Below are positions 61,110 through 64,000 of a DNA stretch of 64,000 nt, piece by piece. Within the stretch, counting starts at the first letter, position 1. Each line of letters starts with the position of its first letter. Source of the stretch: Atrina japonica. Taxonomy: Eukaryota > Mollusca > Bivalvia > Pterioida > Pinnidae. The position numbers and the translations under genes are program-made. The notes under the pieces are model-generated. The model made no database searches and had not been told where the DNA came from. It saw only the letters and a list, made by a program, of their open reading frames with translations. The stretch is from the NCBI GenBank assembly GCA_030159075.1, contig BROG01000226.1, positions 300,001 to 364,000 of the forward strand, read 5' to 3'.

Positions 61110-62190
61110 ATGAACATTCTGAGTGGCGTGAGAAATTTATATAATGCAGGTAAATGGGGGTATAAGAAAGTAACTGAAACCGTTTGGGATTATGTGAGAG
61201 GCACGTCGACGGAAGAGCAGACGAGAGAAACCGTCAGACGGAATTTACGACAAACGTTGAATGAAGAACTCGATGAAGCTTCTACTAAGATGCAGCGTAA
61301 TTTAATGAAATCTCGATATAAAAAAAATTCTACAAACAGATCTTTCTAAAGGTGTTGCCAAGGTCGAAGAAAAACGAAAACAAAGGCAACGTTATGATGA
61401 TATGTATGGTTCTTATCTGGATTTTGGTGATAGCTTTAAACATTTTTATAAGAGTTATAAAAAAGATGTTCACCATCATATACATCGAGCACATCTTAGA
61501 GCATTATTAGATTATTTTAAAGACGATTTATTTTCTAAAATTTCTAAAGAATTAAAAAAAGGTTCCATAAAAATCCAAATTCAAGTCGAACAGCGATTCA
61601 AACGATCTAGTGTAAACGTTGGATTCATAACACAACTTCATAAAACTCAACAATATCCAATCTTAAGAGAAGACGAAATCGAAGACGTATTTAAACGCAT
61701 GATCGAAGAGTTAATAGATTCCTTCGAAAAAACCGTTCAAGCGGGTTCGGGATGGGTCATTGAGGACGCGCAAATGAACCAAGTATAATCCACCTTTAGG
61801 GTCCTCCTATTTTAAGTTACCCAAGCAGATTGCGGATAAGAAGGCCGTTATAAATGTTCAAAACGAGGATCAGAGATGTTTTATGTATAGTGTATTAGCG
61901 TGTTTGCATCACGACGCTATTAAAGATCATAATTATAGACCTCAAAACTATAAACCGTTTATCGATAGACATGATTTCGATTGCATCGATTATCCAACTC
62001 CGTTAAAGCAAATACCTAAATTCGAAAATCGTAACAGACTCGCAGTTAACGTTCTCGGGTGGATGGAAAGTAGAGGTTTCTTCCCTTATTATATATCAGA
62101 AAAATCTCGCGATAAAGATGTTAGAAGGTCCAGAAAATAATTGGCACTACTCTTGGATTAAAAACATAACCAGATTGTTGTCTTCCCAAT
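61110..62190 (+). pseudogene. Polinton-type PolB N-terminal region, broken by frame changes
   Basis: Four successive open pieces in different frames cover this stretch: 61110-61349, 61402-61788 (its frame is open from about 61328), roughly 61790-62140, and 62118-62190. The changes fall at the A8 run near 61320-61327, near 61788, near 62115 and near 62190. Piece 1 is charged and helical. Piece 2 ends in GSGWVIED, and piece 3 contains SSYFKLPKQIADKKAVIN and DQRCFMYSVL. These are the hallmarks of the N-terminal extension of Polinton/Maverick and adintovirus-like DNA polymerases. Whether the breaks are real decay or homopolymer sequencing errors cannot be told from this sequence. It is read as one former N-terminal region of the polymerase downstream. 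Confidence 0.75.
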
Positions 62191-64000
62191 CAAACATAAA
62201 GAGAAATCATATCCATGTCTTCGTTGTCTTAAAATACTATCGAGCGAGGACGTTTATACAAAGCACGTGGTCGATTGTAGTGGTATTAACAATCCACCTA
62301 TGAAACCCATCATGCCCGAGGAGGGTAAAAACCTTCTCAAATTTAAGAATTATGGTAATAAACAGCCCGTATATGCCACGATCTATGCGGATTTCGAGTG
62401 TATTATTTCACCTATCAATGAAAAGGCTGGTGATAAAACGACGAAAACATCTCATCATCAACCTTCGGGATACTGTTATGTAGTCGTTTGGAGAACTGAG
62501 AAGGGTATTGATAAGATTGAAGAACCTCAACTTTATCGCGGGGAGAATGTTGTGAAACATTTTCTAGAAAGTTTACGACGAGAAGAACAAAAGATTAACA
62601 ACATTTTTTCTAAGAAAAAAGAGCTTTATATGACTGATGAGGATAAGGAAAACTTCGAGGATTCTAAACGATGTTGGATTTGCGGAGATGAATTTTCGGG
62701 GAATGCCCACGCGTGGTTTCCTTTATGGGCTCAGAGAAGGAAACTTTTAAAGCAACAGGAAAAATTACCCAGTTTGACGTGTTTGGAACGTGATATCGAT
62801 CGCATATCGTCTTTGATGACTTCTGAGAAGGAAAAAGACGAATTAAAATATGAATTATCCGATTTAGAATGGTATCACGATCGTCACGATACCATAAAAA
62901 CTGACCTCGACGAAACCATGAAAAAAATCAAGGATGAGAAATTCAATCTCATAAAAGTCAGTTGTCACATTTCTGGTAAATTTCGAGGTGGGGCTCATAA
63001 TAAATGTAATAGATTATTAAGAATGATAAAACATATACCAGTTATCCTTCATAATCTTCGTGGCTATGATTCTCATTTAATATTATCGGAAATGGAATTG
63101 GAAGAGGGAGAAAATATAAATTGCATTCCAATGAATAATGAAAAGTTTATAAGTTTTTCTATCAGACAATTGAGATTTATCGACAGTTTCCAATTCTTAT
63201 CGTGTGGTCTTGAGACTTTAGTTAAAAATTTAAATGATTATCCCATCACGAAATCTATATTCGATGATGCCTCGCTTTTAACGAGAAAAGGTGTCTATCC
63301 CTATGAATATATGAATTCTTTCAATAGGTTTAATGAAAACACCTTACCACCGAAGGAAGAATTTTACAGTACATTATTGGATACTCATATTTCTCAAAAA
63401 GAGTACGAACATGCTCAAACCGTTTGGGATAAATACGGATGTAAGGATATGGGAGATTATCACGATTTATATTTAAAATCGGATGTTGTCTTATTAGCCG
63501 ACGTGTTTGAAGAATTTCACAACATTTCTTTAAAACACTACGAATTAGATCCGTGTCATTATTACACTGCTCCTGGTTTGGCTTGGGATGCAGCGTTGTT
63601 CACCTCCAAAATTGAATTAGAGTTGTTAACCGATTACGACATGCATTTATTTGTCGAAAAAGGGATCAGAGGTGGGATCACTTACGTTCCACAACGTTAT
63701 TCTAAAGCGAACAATAAATATTTAGATGATTATGATCCTGATATACCATCTAAGTATATCATGTATTTAGATGCTAACGCTCTTTATAGTGAAGCTATGA
63801 ATCATCCTTTACCCTGTAAAAAATTTGAATGGATCGATGAAGTACCAGATCCATGTTATCCACCCGAAGGAAAGGGTTACATCCTCGAAGTCGATTTAGA
63901 GTATCCGAAAGAATTACATGATGAACACAACAATTATCCACTCGCTCCAGAAACGTTAAAGGTAAACGAGGACGATCTTTCTGTTTATCAGAAAACGTTG
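62162..64000 (+). CDS. Protein-primed family B DNA polymerase (Polinton/Maverick-like), partial
   Basis: One frame stays open for 613 codons from the in-frame stop at 62159 to the window end, with no stop in between. Order of motifs: a Cys-x2-Cys...His...Cys finger-like segment (codons about 19-40), Exo I D-F-E (62390-62398), a CWIC...GKFRGGAHNKCN segment (62672-63010) resembling an endonuclease VII-type zinc motif, Exo II HNLRGYDSH (63050-63076), Exo III YHDLYLKSDV (63458-63487), and polymerase motif A LDANALYS (63767-63790). Motifs B and C should lie beyond the window. It replicates linear element DNA using a protein primer. Codon use is more AT-balanced and the frame far longer than in the surrounding DNA. 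Because the N-terminal part is broken, whether this copy is functional is unknown. Described as an endogenous, possibly virus-like element. Confidence 0.88.

Overview
The window is eukaryotic, AT-rich and mostly non-coding. It has spliced coding exons with GT/AG borders, many (TA)n microsatellites, tRNA-derived SINEs, Penelope-like retroelement debris and a Polinton-type DNA polymerase. The repeat families and the abundance of ACATGTAC-type palindromes look molluscan, most likely a bivalve. The species cannot be named from sequence alone.

Layout. From 1 to about 53 kb I find no intact host gene. This part is a repeat landscape: minisatellites (19 bp at 2.5 kb, 44 bp at 4.7-6.4 kb, 23 bp at 7.7-8.4 kb, 75-76 bp at 49.4-51.6 kb), large (TA)n, (GAT)n, (GTT)n, (GT)n and tetranucleotide arrays, at least a dozen truncated Penelope-like copies in both orientations (RT remains at 26.0-26.9, 30.2-30.8, 34.1 and 37.0-37.3 kb), a complete tRNA-SINE with 12-bp target-site duplication at 28.48-28.77 kb, two MITE-like elements (31.42-31.82 and 38.76-39.21 kb), foldback sequences, and a dispersed family carrying a hammerhead-ribozyme-like core. 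The 53-55.5 kb stretch is unannotated flank.

The one confident host gene lies on the minus strand at 55,555-60,585. It has three coding exons that splice in phase into a 490-residue homologue of 2',3'-cyclic-nucleotide 3'-phosphodiesterase (CNP): a P-loop kinase-like domain followed by a 2H phosphoesterase domain with two H-x-T motifs. Vertebrate CNP is membrane-anchored by a C-terminal CaaX box. This protein ends without one and begins with a myristoylation/palmitoylation-type N-terminus. A 35/33-bp minisatellite sits in its second intron.

About 0.5 kb beyond the CNP start codon, on the opposite strand, begins a Polinton/Maverick (adintovirus-like) region with a protein-primed family B DNA polymerase. 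Its N-terminal part is broken by several frame changes. Its exonuclease and first polymerase motifs lie in a single 613-codon frame that is still open at the window edge. The rest of that element lies outside the window.
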